DNA of 27,484 nt from positions 1-27,484 of the forward strand of contig UQBO01000019.1 in assembly GCA_900539225.1 (NCBI GenBank), given 5' to 3'. The number at the start of each line of letters is the position of its first letter. The first letter of the stretch is position 1. The notes below the pieces were generated by a model. That model was not told where the DNA came from and did no database searches. It worked only from the letters and a program-made list of their open reading frames with translations. The stretch comes from an uncultured Eubacteriales bacterium. Lineage in GTDB: Bacteria; Bacillota; Clostridia; Tissierellales; Peptoniphilaceae. A program made the position numbers and the translations under genes. Positions 15,406 through 22,616 of the stretch are shown in pieces.

Positions 15406-16491
15406 ATGATTGATTTTGATGTAGAAATTGACCAATTTGCCAAAATTAAAGTTATAGGTGTTGGCGGAGCAGGTAACAACGCCGTTAACAGAATGGTTGA
15501 TGCAGGCGTAAAGGGTGTTGAATTTATTGCAGTTAACACAGATAGACAAGCTCTTGCATCATCAAAGGCACAAAACAAAATTCAAATAGGGGATAAGGTT
15601 ACAAAAGGTTTAGGCGCTGGAGCTAACCCAGAAGTTGGTTCACAAGCAGCTCTTGAAGATAAAGAAGGCATCACTGAAATGCTTAAAGGCACAGACATGG
15701 TATTTATCACAGCCGGTATGGGCGGTGGAACAGGTACTGGTGCTGCGCCTATCATTGCACAATTAGCAAAGGAACAAGGCATACTAACTGTAGGCGTTGT
15801 AACTAGACCATTTGGCTTTGAAGGTATGAAGAGAGCAAAGAATGCATCTCAAGGAATTAGCCAATTACTTGAAGTAGTTGATACTCTAGTAACTATTCCG
15901 AACGACAGACTTCTTCAAATAGCTGACAAGAAAACATCATTAAAAGATGCTTTCATTATGGCTGACGAAGTGCTTAAACAAGGTATACAAGGTATATCTG
16001 ATCTAATCAGTGTACCAAACCTAATCAACCTAGACTTTGCTGACGTTAAGACTATCATGGAACAAAAGGGTATTGCTCACATGGGTATAGGCTTTGCTCA
16101 AGGAGACAACAGAGCTACTGACGCAGCTAAACTTGCTATCAAGTCACCGCTACTTGAAACATCCATAGAAGGATCTAAGTCCGTTCTATTAAACATCACT
16201 GGTGGTACAGACCTTGGTATGTTCGAAGTAAATGAAGCCGCAGACTTAATCAGACAATCAGTTGCTGATGATGCAAACATCATCTTCGGTGCTGGTATCG
16301 ATGAAAGCCTTGGCGATTCTATTAAGATAACTGTTATCGCTACAGAATTTGAAGATGGATCTAAACCTGCTAAAAAAGATTCAAATAAGGATTCTGATGT
16401 AGAAGAAGAAAAGTACGAAGAAAAGAGAAGTGAACCTACTTCAAGCTTCGACGATTCTTTATTAGTACCTGATTTTTTAAAGAATAATTAA
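15406..16491 (+). CDS. ftsZ: Cell division protein FtsZ
   Basis: This tubulin-like GTPase forms the cytokinetic ring. The 361-aa product has GVGGAGNNAVNRM (18-30), the GTP signature GGGTGTG (106-112), and a catalytic-loop region around NLDFADVKTIM. A short charged linker ends in the conserved C-terminal peptide DDSLLVPDFLKNN (349-361), which docks membrane anchors such as FtsA or SepF, neither of which is encoded nearby. A strong AAGGAGG (15391-15397) lies 8 nt before ATG 15406. It has its own promoter and is followed by nrdR after 2 nt. Confidence 0.98.
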   Translation: MIDFDVEIDQFAKIKVIGVGGAGNNAVNRMVDAGVKGVEFIAVNTDRQALASSKAQNKIQIGDKVTKGLGAGANPEVGSQAALEDKEGITEMLKGTDMVFITAGMGGGTGTGAAPIIAQLAKEQGILTVGVVTRPFGFEGMKRAKNASQGISQLLEVVDTLVTIPNDRLLQIADKKTSLKDAFIMADEVLKQGIQGISDLISVPNLINLDFADVKTIMEQKGIAHMGIGFAQGDNRATDAAKLAIKSPLLETSIEGSKSVLLNITGGTDLGMFEVNEAADLIRQSVADDANIIFGAGIDESLGDSIKITVIATEFEDGSKPAKKDSNKDSDVEEEKYEEKRSEPTSSFDDSLLVPDFLKNN

Positions 16492-16493
16492 TT

Positions 16494-16955
16494 ATGAAGT
16501 GTCCTTTTTGTTCTTACGAAGATTCAAAAGTACTAGATTCAAGACCTACTAATGAGGGTACTGCGATTAGGAGACGTAGAGAGTGTCTTCGCTGTAAAAA
16601 AAGATTTACAACATATGAAAAAATTGAAGAAACACCTTTAATAGTTGTCAAGAAAAACGGAGACAGAGAGACATTTGACAGAAGTAAGATATTAAAGGGC
16701 GTAATCAAATCTTGCGAGAAAAGACCTGTTAGCCTAAGTCAAATTGAAGGGTTGGCAGATAGTGTTGAAGAAAAGCTTATGAGTACGATGAAGAAAGAAG
16801 TTACATCTACAGAAGTAGGCGAACTTATAATGCAAGGCCTTAAGGAGATAGACCAAGTAGCTTATGTAAGATTTGCTTCAGTATACAGAGAGTTTAAAGA
16901 TACTCAATCATTTATGAAAGAGCTCCAAAAGATAATAGACGAACAAAACAATTAG
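16494..16955 (+). CDS. nrdR: Transcriptional repressor NrdR
   Basis: The 153-aa protein has a zinc ribbon with Cys3, Cys6, Cys31 and Cys34 (MKCPFC...CLRC) and an ATP-cone domain (about 46-136), ending with QVAYVRFASVYREF. NrdR binds ATP/dATP and represses ribonucleotide reductase genes. It follows ftsZ by 2 nt without a clear ribosome site, so translation is probably coupled. In Clostridium nrdR lies a few genes beyond ftsZ, after the spoIIGA-sigE-sigG block, which is missing here. Confidence 0.96.
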   Translation: MKCPFCSYEDSKVLDSRPTNEGTAIRRRRECLRCKKRFTTYEKIEETPLIVVKKNGDRETFDRSKILKGVIKSCEKRPVSLSQIEGLADSVEEKLMSTMKKEVTSTEVGELIMQGLKEIDQVAYVRFASVYREFKDTQSFMKELQKIIDEQNN

Positions 16956-16961
16956 TATAAG

Positions 16962-16997
16962 AAATGCCTTTCTTGTTTTTACAGGAAAGGCATTTTT
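16962..16997 (+). terminator. Rho-independent terminator after nrdR
   Basis: AAATGCCTTTC (16962-16972) pairs with GAAAGGCATTT (16985-16995). The stem can extend inward through TTGT/ACAG with one wobble to about 15 bp, leaving a 4-nt T loop, and is followed by further Ts. It is strong in the plus direction and A-rich on the other side, so it may be bidirectional. Confidence 0.88.
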
Positions 16998-17026
16998 CAT
17001 TCTATATTTAATATGTCTTAATACTT

Positions 17027-17059
17027 AAAGAGGCTAGTCTTTATTTGACCAGCCTCTTT
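17027..17059. terminator. Hairpin between convergent genes, terminator-like
   Basis: AAAGAGGCT (17027-17035) pairs with AGCCTCTTT (17051-17059), and after one A/C mismatch GTC pairs with GAC, around a 7-nt loop. It lies just past the stop of the minus-strand gene ending at 17084 and is the likely terminator for it, although the U-run on that strand is short (UUUAAGUAUU). Confidence 0.65.
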
Positions 17060-17083
17060 GTATCATTATTTCTTTTTACTTAC

Positions 17084-18502
17084 TTATTTTTTATAAACAT
17101 TGTCATACCACGCTTGCTTTGAAACTATTAATGTCTCTAAAGAAGCATTCTTGCTCTTATAAAGCTTTTCGTGAAGTGCTTGACAGTCTCTTAAATCATT
17201 TAGCGTTAAATCTGGATAGTCTTTAAGACCGTAAGTACCATTAACAAAGATAGCGTATTCAAGATCACCGTTCTTTTTAATCCAGCTATTGCAAGTCGCT
17301 TCAACACCATTTAGCATCTTCTTTATAAATTCAGTATTGACAGGCTTTTCTTTAAGCAGGTCTTCGTACATAAGAGCCTTTAAGCCCATTAGGTGATGGT
17401 TTAGTGAAGAGTGCGTCATGCCGATGTAGTACTCAGCACCGTAGTCCATAACTAGGCAGGCATCTTCTTTATAAGGGATTTTGATTGCGTTTTGATTAGC
17501 GTATTTTTTGTAATATCTTAAGACTTTATCCGCAAGCTCTAAATATTTTTCATCTTGAAACTTTTCATACATTCTTAAGCAGATGTAGGCGTAATCAAGA
17601 TTCCACCTTGTATCGAAGTAGCCTTTCTCAATGTTGTAGTCAGCCTTTAGCCACTCACTTCTATATGGAATAGGGTAGTAGCCCTCGTCATTAAGCTTCT
17701 TCGCTGTATCGTCTATAAGCTTTGCTGTCATTACTTGTGAAAATTTACTGTCAATCGTATCTACATGAGTGTTTGCAATATATATAGCGCCTTGCATAAA
17801 GAAGTAACTTTCCTTATATGGCACCGAGCGCGGATTCATTTGGTAGTAGTAGCCGTCAGGAATTATGCAGTGCTTTGGCAGCCTGTACTTCATGTCGACA
17901 AGTTTAAACGCTTCTTGCGTTTGGAATGGCTTTTTATCCATGCTCGTGTAGCAAATGCTGTATTTAATGTCTTTTTTCTCGTCTTTGATATCCTTTAGCT
18001 TTAATTTTATCTTTAGCTTTGTCTTGTCATAAGTAAGTTCGCTCTCGATATTCACCTTGTCAATAATATTGTCTTGAACATCTTTATAAGCGTTGATGGC
18101 TGTGATCACGTAGTATTTTTCGCCGTTATGCAAAATGACTATGTTTGGATTTTTAATATTGAATTCTTTTTTCTCTATGCTAATAATTTTTGCAGCCTCA
18201 TCAATGTACTCAGCACTCGCATCTTTCATTTCGATAGGAAAATCAATATCTAAACTTTCCTTGCCATCAAAACTTCCTGTGATAAACTTAAGCTTGGCAC
18301 CTTTAAACTCAAAGCCATCTTCTTTGGTCTCTTTAGTTTCTTCAGTTTTCTTAGCTTCATTAGTTTCTTTAACTGCTTCAGTTTCCTTAGCAGCTTCCTC
18401 GGCATAAGCTGTATTTTTAGTGCCTAACACGAGTAAAAATACACTCAGCGTTATTAGCAGGGCAAATATATTAAATTTTATTTTTATTTTATTTATTTTC
18501 AT
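17084..18502 (-). CDS. Secreted protein of unknown function with possible alpha/alpha-toroid domain
   Basis: The 472-aa product has a clear signal peptide (membrane run about 11-28, cleavage after AYA at 34), then a low-complexity linker of Lys-Glu-Thr repeats (35-62). A region of alternating strands (about 66-185) and a mostly helical C-terminal half follow. The latter contains GYYPIPYRSEWL (274-285), FDTRWNLDYAYICLRMYEKF (296-315) and THSSLNHHLMGLKALMYE (363-380), patterns like the paired helices of alpha/alpha-toroid sugar-processing enzymes and epimerases. That likeness is inference and no catalytic residues can be assigned. It is monocistronic, with an AGGAG site before ATG 18502 and its own promoter. 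Substrate and role are unknown. Confidence 0.6.
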   Translation of the reverse strand: MKINKIKIKFNIFALLITLSVFLLVLGTKNTAYAEEAAKETEAVKETNEAKKTEETKETKEDGFEFKGAKLKFITGSFDGKESLDIDFPIEMKDASAEYIDEAAKIISIEKKEFNIKNPNIVILHNGEKYYVITAINAYKDVQDNIIDKVNIESELTYDKTKLKIKLKLKDIKDEKKDIKYSICYTSMDKKPFQTQEAFKLVDMKYRLPKHCIIPDGYYYQMNPRSVPYKESYFFMQGAIYIANTHVDTIDSKFSQVMTAKLIDDTAKKLNDEGYYPIPYRSEWLKADYNIEKGYFDTRWNLDYAYICLRMYEKFQDEKYLELADKVLRYYKKYANQNAIKIPYKEDACLVMDYGAEYYIGMTHSSLNHHLMGLKALMYEDLLKEKPVNTEFIKKMLNGVEATCNSWIKKNGDLEYAIFVNGTYGLKDYPDLTLNDLRDCQALHEKLYKSKNASLETLIVSKQAWYDNVYKK

Positions 18503-18511
18503 TACTTTCTC

Positions 18512-18551
18512 CTATAATTATAGTTTCTTAACTGTTAGCACTATAATTATA
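18512..18551. repeat. Two copies of CTATAATTATA around a transcription start
   Basis: CTATAATTATAG at 18512-18523 is a 12-bp palindrome, and CTATAATTATA recurs at 18541-18551, overlapping the -10 of the minus-strand promoter. The 29-bp spacing puts one copy in the promoter and one in the leader. It could be an operator pair or an AT-rich coincidence. Confidence 0.35.
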
Positions 18552-18574
18552 CATTAAAAGGCTTCGATTTACAA
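18546..18574 (-). promoter_or_regulatory. Promoter of the secreted-protein gene
   Basis: Reading the minus strand, TTGTAA (18574-18569, 4/6) is followed after 17 bp by a perfect TATAAT (18551-18546). The start site would be near 18539, about 37 nt before the ATG at 18502. Confidence 0.65.
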
Positions 18575-18590
18575 GAAATTTAACAGCTTT

Positions 18591-18629
18591 GTAAAGAAAA
18601 AATCCTGGTCACATAAGTGATCAGGATTT
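18591..18629 (-). terminator. Rho-independent terminator of the DUF2089-DUF4097 operon
   Basis: On the minus strand a 13-bp stem with one G-U pair (plus positions 18600-18612 and 18617-18629, core CCTGATCAC/GTGACCAGG) with a 4-nt loop is followed by TTTTTTCTTT. It lies about 20 nt after the stop at 18648. Confidence 0.85.
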
Positions 18630-18647
18630 ATGATGGGAATATTAGAC

Positions 18648-19772
18648 TTATTCGATGATGATAGGTCCATTGCTTGTCTTTATATCACCGAATAGAGTAA
18701 GGTCTGAATCGTTATTAAGTACTGCTGTACTTAATTCATCACCGTCTTCATCAAGCTTAAATCTGCTGTCGTCGAAGATGGCTGGGCATGTGTATTTACT
18801 TAGGCCTCTTAGATTAAACTTGACATTTCTGCTAACGCTTTCTAATTCAACTGTGACAGGTCCATTGCTATTAGTTATTATGATGTTTTCGGCGCAGTTG
18901 AAAACGTCTTTAACATCGACATAAGCGTTTGTTGTGTGAGCTTCTAGATTAACAAATGGTGTGTTATGCATAGTTATTTCAGCGTTTGTAGTATTAATAA
19001 GAAGGTCAGTGAACTTTGCGTCTTTTATCTTAACTGAATCGTTAGTAGTTTTGAGTTCTGATTTGCCAATGATTGAGTCTTCGATCTTGATTTTGTCATT
19101 GCTTGTTGTTAAGTATAACTCATCGCAATTGACTGAGTCAAGAATTATCTTGTCATTGCTTGTCTTAACATCAACTTTGGCAAAGCTTAAGGCAGGTACT
19201 AAGACTTTTAAGCTTACTGAAAAGTCCTTTTTTGTAAAACTTTCGTAGTTTGGTTCGATAAGTATTTCTTTATCATCGATAAAGCAGTTGATGAACTCAT
19301 AATCGCCAGGAATAGTTTTTTTATCTGTGTAATAGATTTTGCCATAGATTTCAATTTGATCTGAACTCGATGGAAGTATTACTACTTTTTCATTAGTATT
19401 ATTTATTATTAAATCATATTTTTTATTCTTGTCAACATCAAGTTTAAGTGTTGCGAACTTTTTGTTTTTGAATCTATCATCAAAGCTATAGCTTGCGTAC
19501 ATATGGCCGTCTCTCATGCCTTTCTCAGCAGTTTCTAATGATTTACTAACTATCTTGTTAACGAAGTTTGAAATTTTGCTTGCAAATTTGTCTGACGCGT
19601 CAAAAACGTCATAATCATCGGCTTCAATATGGATTTCATTTCTCTTTTTATTTGGCTTATAAGTTTTTTCGCCCTTCTTTTCACCAACAGCGTTAAGAAG
19701 TTTTAGCGCCTCTTCTTCATCAATCTTGCCGTCCTTTAACATTTTAAGGATCATAATTTTTTCTTCAGACAT
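18648..19772 (-). CDS. DUF4097-family beta-solenoid protein with N-terminal SHOCT-like motif
   Basis: The 374-aa protein begins with a short helical motif (KIMILKMLKDGKIDEEEALK, about 5-24) of the kind that opens YvlB-like proteins, then a charged helical region (about 45-95). A long beta-strand domain follows. From about 203 to 318 there are six repeats of 19-20 residues, each starting with a (T/S)-(T/S)-N-(D/A/G) turn: KTSNDKI, TTSNDKI, KTTNDSV, NTTNAEI, HTTNAYV, TNSNGPV. Another, KTSNGPI, closes the chain, so a right-handed beta-solenoid is likely. There is no signal peptide, so it is probably cytoplasmic or membrane-associated. In related bacteria such genes pair with DUF2089 regulators and envelope-stress genes; its job is unknown. 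The ribosome site lies in the end of the upstream gene, 1 nt away. Confidence 0.8.
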   Translation of the reverse strand: MSEEKIMILKMLKDGKIDEEEALKLLNAVGEKKGEKTYKPNKKRNEIHIEADDYDVFDASDKFASKISNFVNKIVSKSLETAEKGMRDGHMYASYSFDDRFKNKKFATLKLDVDKNKKYDLIINNTNEKVVILPSSSDQIEIYGKIYYTDKKTIPGDYEFINCFIDDKEILIEPNYESFTKKDFSVSLKVLVPALSFAKVDVKTSNDKIILDSVNCDELYLTTSNDKIKIEDSIIGKSELKTTNDSVKIKDAKFTDLLINTTNAEITMHNTPFVNLEAHTTNAYVDVKDVFNCAENIIITNSNGPVTVELESVSRNVKFNLRGLSKYTCPAIFDDSRFKLDEDGDELSTAVLNNDSDLTLFGDIKTSNGPIIIE

Positions 19773-19773
19773 T

Positions 19774-20139
19774 TTAAACCTCCTTTAGTTCTAAAAGCAT
19801 TTTTTCTGCTTCACTACTTGTTATTGTGCCGCTATTTAAGAGCTCAAGTATTTCTTTTTCACTAGTCGAACTCTTTTGATCAGAGATGATCTCATTGATT
19901 TGATCAAGCTTTTTAATTACAGTAGGGTAGGATATACCCAAGGCTCTTTCAATCTCTTTAATATTGCCTCTTTTTAATAAGAAAGTTTTGATAAAGTCAA
20001 TCTGCTCGCTATTAAGCTTGTAGAATGAGTTATTCTCGAACCTTCCTTCTATAGTCGTGTTGCAATTGTCACAAACTAACCTTTCTATGTATAGTTTTGA
20101 ACCACAAACAGGACATTCATTTAATGCTTTATTAATCAT
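19774..20139 (-). CDS. DUF2089-family zinc-ribbon/HTH protein, putative regulator
   Basis: The 121-aa product begins with a zinc ribbon (Cys9, Cys12, Cys23, Cys26: ECPVCGSKL...CDNC), then a helix-turn-helix-like region (RGNIKEIERALGISYPTVIK) and a C-terminal SHOCT-like motif (EILELLNSGTITSSEAEKML). It probably binds DNA and controls its own operon, by analogy with the domain layout. The start is placed at 20139, 5 nt after AAGGAGG. A longer reading from 20187 is rejected because that codon falls on the -35 box of the promoter and would not be transcribed. The gene abuts the DUF4097 gene and shares its C-terminal motif with that protein's N-terminus. Confidence 0.85.
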   Translation of the reverse strand: MINKALNECPVCGSKLYIERLVCDNCNTTIEGRFENNSFYKLNSEQIDFIKTFLLKRGNIKEIERALGISYPTVIKKLDQINEIISDQKSSTSEKEILELLNSGTITSSEAEKMLLELKEV

Positions 20140-20158
20140 AGCGTCCTCCTTTATTAAG

Positions 20159-20187
20159 ATTATACATCTATTAATTAAACATGTCAA
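20159..20187 (-). promoter_or_regulatory. Perfect consensus promoter of the DUF2089 operon
   Basis: On the minus strand TTGACA (20187-20182), exactly 17 bp, then TATAAT (20164-20159), 12/12 to consensus, with AT-rich sequence upstream resembling an UP element. Such a strong promoter in front of a likely autoregulator suggests that it is normally repressed. Confidence 0.88.
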
Positions 20188-20263
20188 TATATTTTTGAAA
20201 ATAATTTAAAAATATTTATTATTTACTTAAAAATATTAATATTAAAATAATAAAAATTAATGT
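20188..20263. other. Very AT-rich divergent promoter spacer
   Basis: About 75 bp of almost pure A/T separates the -35 boxes of two divergent promoters and could act as an UP element for both. It includes the 12-bp palindrome AATATTAATATT (20232-20243). No gene is visible here. Confidence 0.5.
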
Positions 20264-20292
20264 TGGACATCTTGCAGCTTATTTGATATAAT
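20264..20292 (+). promoter_or_regulatory. rarA promoter (extended -10)
   Basis: TGGACA (20264-20269, 5/6), 17 bp, then a perfect TATAAT (20287-20292) with TG at 20284-20285 forming an extended -10. Transcription would start near 20299, only about 9 nt before the rarA ATG. It probably also transcribes the glycolytic genes. Confidence 0.8.
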
Positions 20293-20307
20293 AAAAATGG
20301 TGAGAAG

Positions 20308-21570
20308 ATGAATTTATTTGACATGGAAAGAGAAAAAAATTTAAAATTATCTCAAAACTTAGCTGAACGCTTTAGACCGAAGAGCCTCGATGACTACATT
20401 GGTCAAGAGAAGGTGATTAATAAGAACTCTTTTCTATACAAGGCGATCAAGGCCGACAGACTTCCATCTCTTATACTATATGGACCGGCAGGCACTGGTA
20501 AGACTTCACTTGCAAACGTTATTGCTAATACTAGTAAGTCGAATTTCATAAAGATTAGTGCTGTGGGTAGTGGCGTAAGCGATTTAAAGAAGGCAGTTGA
20601 AGAGGCCAAAAGGCTTTTAGAGGAGAATAAAAAGGCCATACTCTTCGTTGACGAGATACATAGGTTTAACAAGGCTCAGCAAGATTTTCTGCTTCCATAC
20701 GTTGAAGATTCGACCGTCACGCTCATAGGTGCAACGACAGAAAATCCATATTTTGAGGTCAATAGCGCACTTATATCGAGATGCTTCATAATAAGGCTTG
20801 AAAAGATGAGTGAGGACAATCTTATTGCACTTGCTAAGAAAGCTTTATCTGACGAGGTCAATGGACTTGCTTCACTAAAGGCGAGCATCGATGACGACGC
20901 ACTTGAGTATCTAGTTAGAATTTCTAATGGCGACGCAAGAAACATGCTAAACTTTTTAGAGATAGCTGTTTTAAGTCAAGATCCAGAAGCTGATTTAACT
21001 CGTCATATTAAGTACGAGGACGTCAAGGGGCTAGTCTTTGAAAGAGCTCACTCCTACGACAAGAGCTCGACTATGCACTACGACACAATCTCAGCCTTTA
21101 TTAAGAGCATGAGAGGCTCAGATCCAGATGCGACGGTTTTTTACTTAGCTCACATGCTTAACAATGGCGAAGATCCTTTATTCATAGCGAGACGTATAGT
21201 GATATTTGCTTCAGAAGATATTGGTCTAGCTGATCCAAATGCACAAACGCTTGCAACGTCAGCCTTTTATGCGGTAAAAGCCATAGGCATGCCAGAAGCA
21301 CGCATCATCTTGAGTAACGCAGCCATCTACATGGCGCTCGCTAAAAAGAACAACTCGACATATGTTGCCATTAACAAAGCTATGGCGGACGTCGATAAGA
21401 TCAAAGAATTTCAAATTCCTCTGCACATAAGGGATGCTCACAACAATGACAAGAAGATCTTTGGCAATCACGCGGACTACAAGTATCCGCACAATTATAA
21501 GGACAAAAAACCTGAGCAAAATTATTTGCCTGAAGGTTTAGAAGATAAAAAGTATTTTAATAATAATTAA
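20308..21570 (+). CDS. rarA: Replication-associated recombination protein RarA (MgsA), AAA+ ATPase
   Basis: The 420-aa protein has RFRPKSLDDYIGQEKVI near the N-terminus, Walker A GPAGTGKTS (59-67), Walker B LFVDEIHRF (112-120), sensor-1 GATTENPYFEVNSALISRC and the C-terminal signature EDIGLADPNA. RarA/MgsA is a tetrameric clamp-loader-like ATPase acting at stalled forks with SSB. GGTGAG at 20299-20304 serves as ribosome site but lies at or next to the predicted transcription start, so the leader is minimal. gap follows after 12 nt. An unrelated gene leading a glycolytic operon is unusual. Confidence 0.95.
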   Translation: MNLFDMEREKNLKLSQNLAERFRPKSLDDYIGQEKVINKNSFLYKAIKADRLPSLILYGPAGTGKTSLANVIANTSKSNFIKISAVGSGVSDLKKAVEEAKRLLEENKKAILFVDEIHRFNKAQQDFLLPYVEDSTVTLIGATTENPYFEVNSALISRCFIIRLEKMSEDNLIALAKKALSDEVNGLASLKASIDDDALEYLVRISNGDARNMLNFLEIAVLSQDPEADLTRHIKYEDVKGLVFERAHSYDKSSTMHYDTISAFIKSMRGSDPDATVFYLAHMLNNGEDPLFIARRIVIFASEDIGLADPNAQTLATSAFYAVKAIGMPEARIILSNAAIYMALAKKNNSTYVAINKAMADVDKIKEFQIPLHIRDAHNNDKKIFGNHADYKYPHNYKDKKPEQNYLPEGLEDKKYFNNN

Positions 21571-21582
21571 GGAGGTCAACAA

Positions 21583-22590
21583 ATGAAAGTTGGTATTAAT
21601 GGTTTTGGTAGAATTGGTAGAGATGTAGCAAGAATTCTAGTTGAAGAGAACAATGGTCTAGAATTAGCTCACATCAATGCTTCAGGTGATTTAAAGACGC
21701 TTGCACATCTATTTAGAAATGATTCTCTATATGGTAGATTATCAGTTTCTTGTGAAGCTTGTGAAGATGGCTTCATGATCGATGGCAAGAAGGTTACAAA
21801 CACTCAATTTAGAGATCCAGCAGAAATTCCATGGAAGGACTATGGCGTAGACATCGTTATCGACTCAACTGGAGCATTTAAAAACAACGAAACTCTTTAC
21901 AAACACATTGACAAGGGTGGCGCTAAGAAAGTTATTTTAACTGCACCTGCAAAGGGCGAAATTGATAAAACTATCGTTATGGGTGTAAATGAAAAAGAAT
22001 ATGACAAGACTAAACACAATGTTATCAGTAACGCATCTTGTACAACTAACTGTCTTGCACCATTAACAAAGGTTATTGAAGACAATTTTGGTATCAAGAG
22101 AGGCCTTATGACAACAATCCACGCTTACACTTCTGACCAAGTTTTACTTGACCACAAGCACAAAGACATCAGAAGAGCAAGAGCGGCAGCTATGTCTATG
22201 GTTCCTACAACAACAGGAGCAGCAAAGGCAGTTGCTTTAGTTATCCCATCACTAAAGGATAAATTAACTGGATACGCAGTTAGGGTGCCAGTTCCAACAG
22301 TTTCTCTAACAGACGTTGTTTTCGAATTAAACAAAGACGTTACTAAGGAAGAAATTAACGAGGCTGTTAAAAAAGCAAGCGAAAATGAATTAAAGGGCGT
22401 ATTAAAATATGCTGACGAAGAACTTGTTTCTGTTGACTACGTTGGTGACAGACACTCATCAATCTTTGATCCATTCTTAACTTTAGTTATAGAAGGCAAC
22501 TTAGTTAAAGTAGTTTCTTGGTATGATAACGAATATGGTTACAGCCACAGAGTAGTTGACCTAGCAAAATACATTGCTAATCAAGAATAA
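21583..22590 (+). CDS. gap: Glyceraldehyde-3-phosphate dehydrogenase, possibly NADP-tolerant
   Basis: The 335-aa phosphorylating GAPDH has the Rossmann loop INGFGRIGR (5-13), catalytic SNASCTTNCLAP with Cys153, TIHAYTSDQ and WYDNEYGYSHR near the C-terminus. It makes 1,3-bisphosphoglycerate for the next gene's enzyme. At the cofactor-selecting position the usual V-N-D-L-T-D of NAD enzymes reads I-N-A-S-G-D (31-36), so the aspartate that repels the NADP phosphate is replaced by Ala33, with Ser34 beside it. A strong AAGGAGG precedes ATG 21583. It lies 12 nt after rarA and no separate promoter is evident. No cggR-type regulator precedes it. Confidence 0.97.
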   Translation: MKVGINGFGRIGRDVARILVEENNGLELAHINASGDLKTLAHLFRNDSLYGRLSVSCEACEDGFMIDGKKVTNTQFRDPAEIPWKDYGVDIVIDSTGAFKNNETLYKHIDKGGAKKVILTAPAKGEIDKTIVMGVNEKEYDKTKHNVISNASCTTNCLAPLTKVIEDNFGIKRGLMTTIHAYTSDQVLLDHKHKDIRRARAAAMSMVPTTTGAAKAVALVIPSLKDKLTGYAVRVPVPTVSLTDVVFELNKDVTKEEINEAVKKASENELKGVLKYADEELVSVDYVGDRHSSIFDPFLTLVIEGNLVKVVSWYDNEYGYSHRVVDLAKYIANQE

Positions 22591-22616
22591 TTATTATAAT
22601 ATAAAAGGAAAAGATA

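Noticed and set aside
20188..20263. Replication origin or DnaA-box cluster in the AT-rich spacer
   Set aside because: No TTATNCACA-type boxes were seen; the stretch is explained by two divergent promoters and UP-like A/T tracts.
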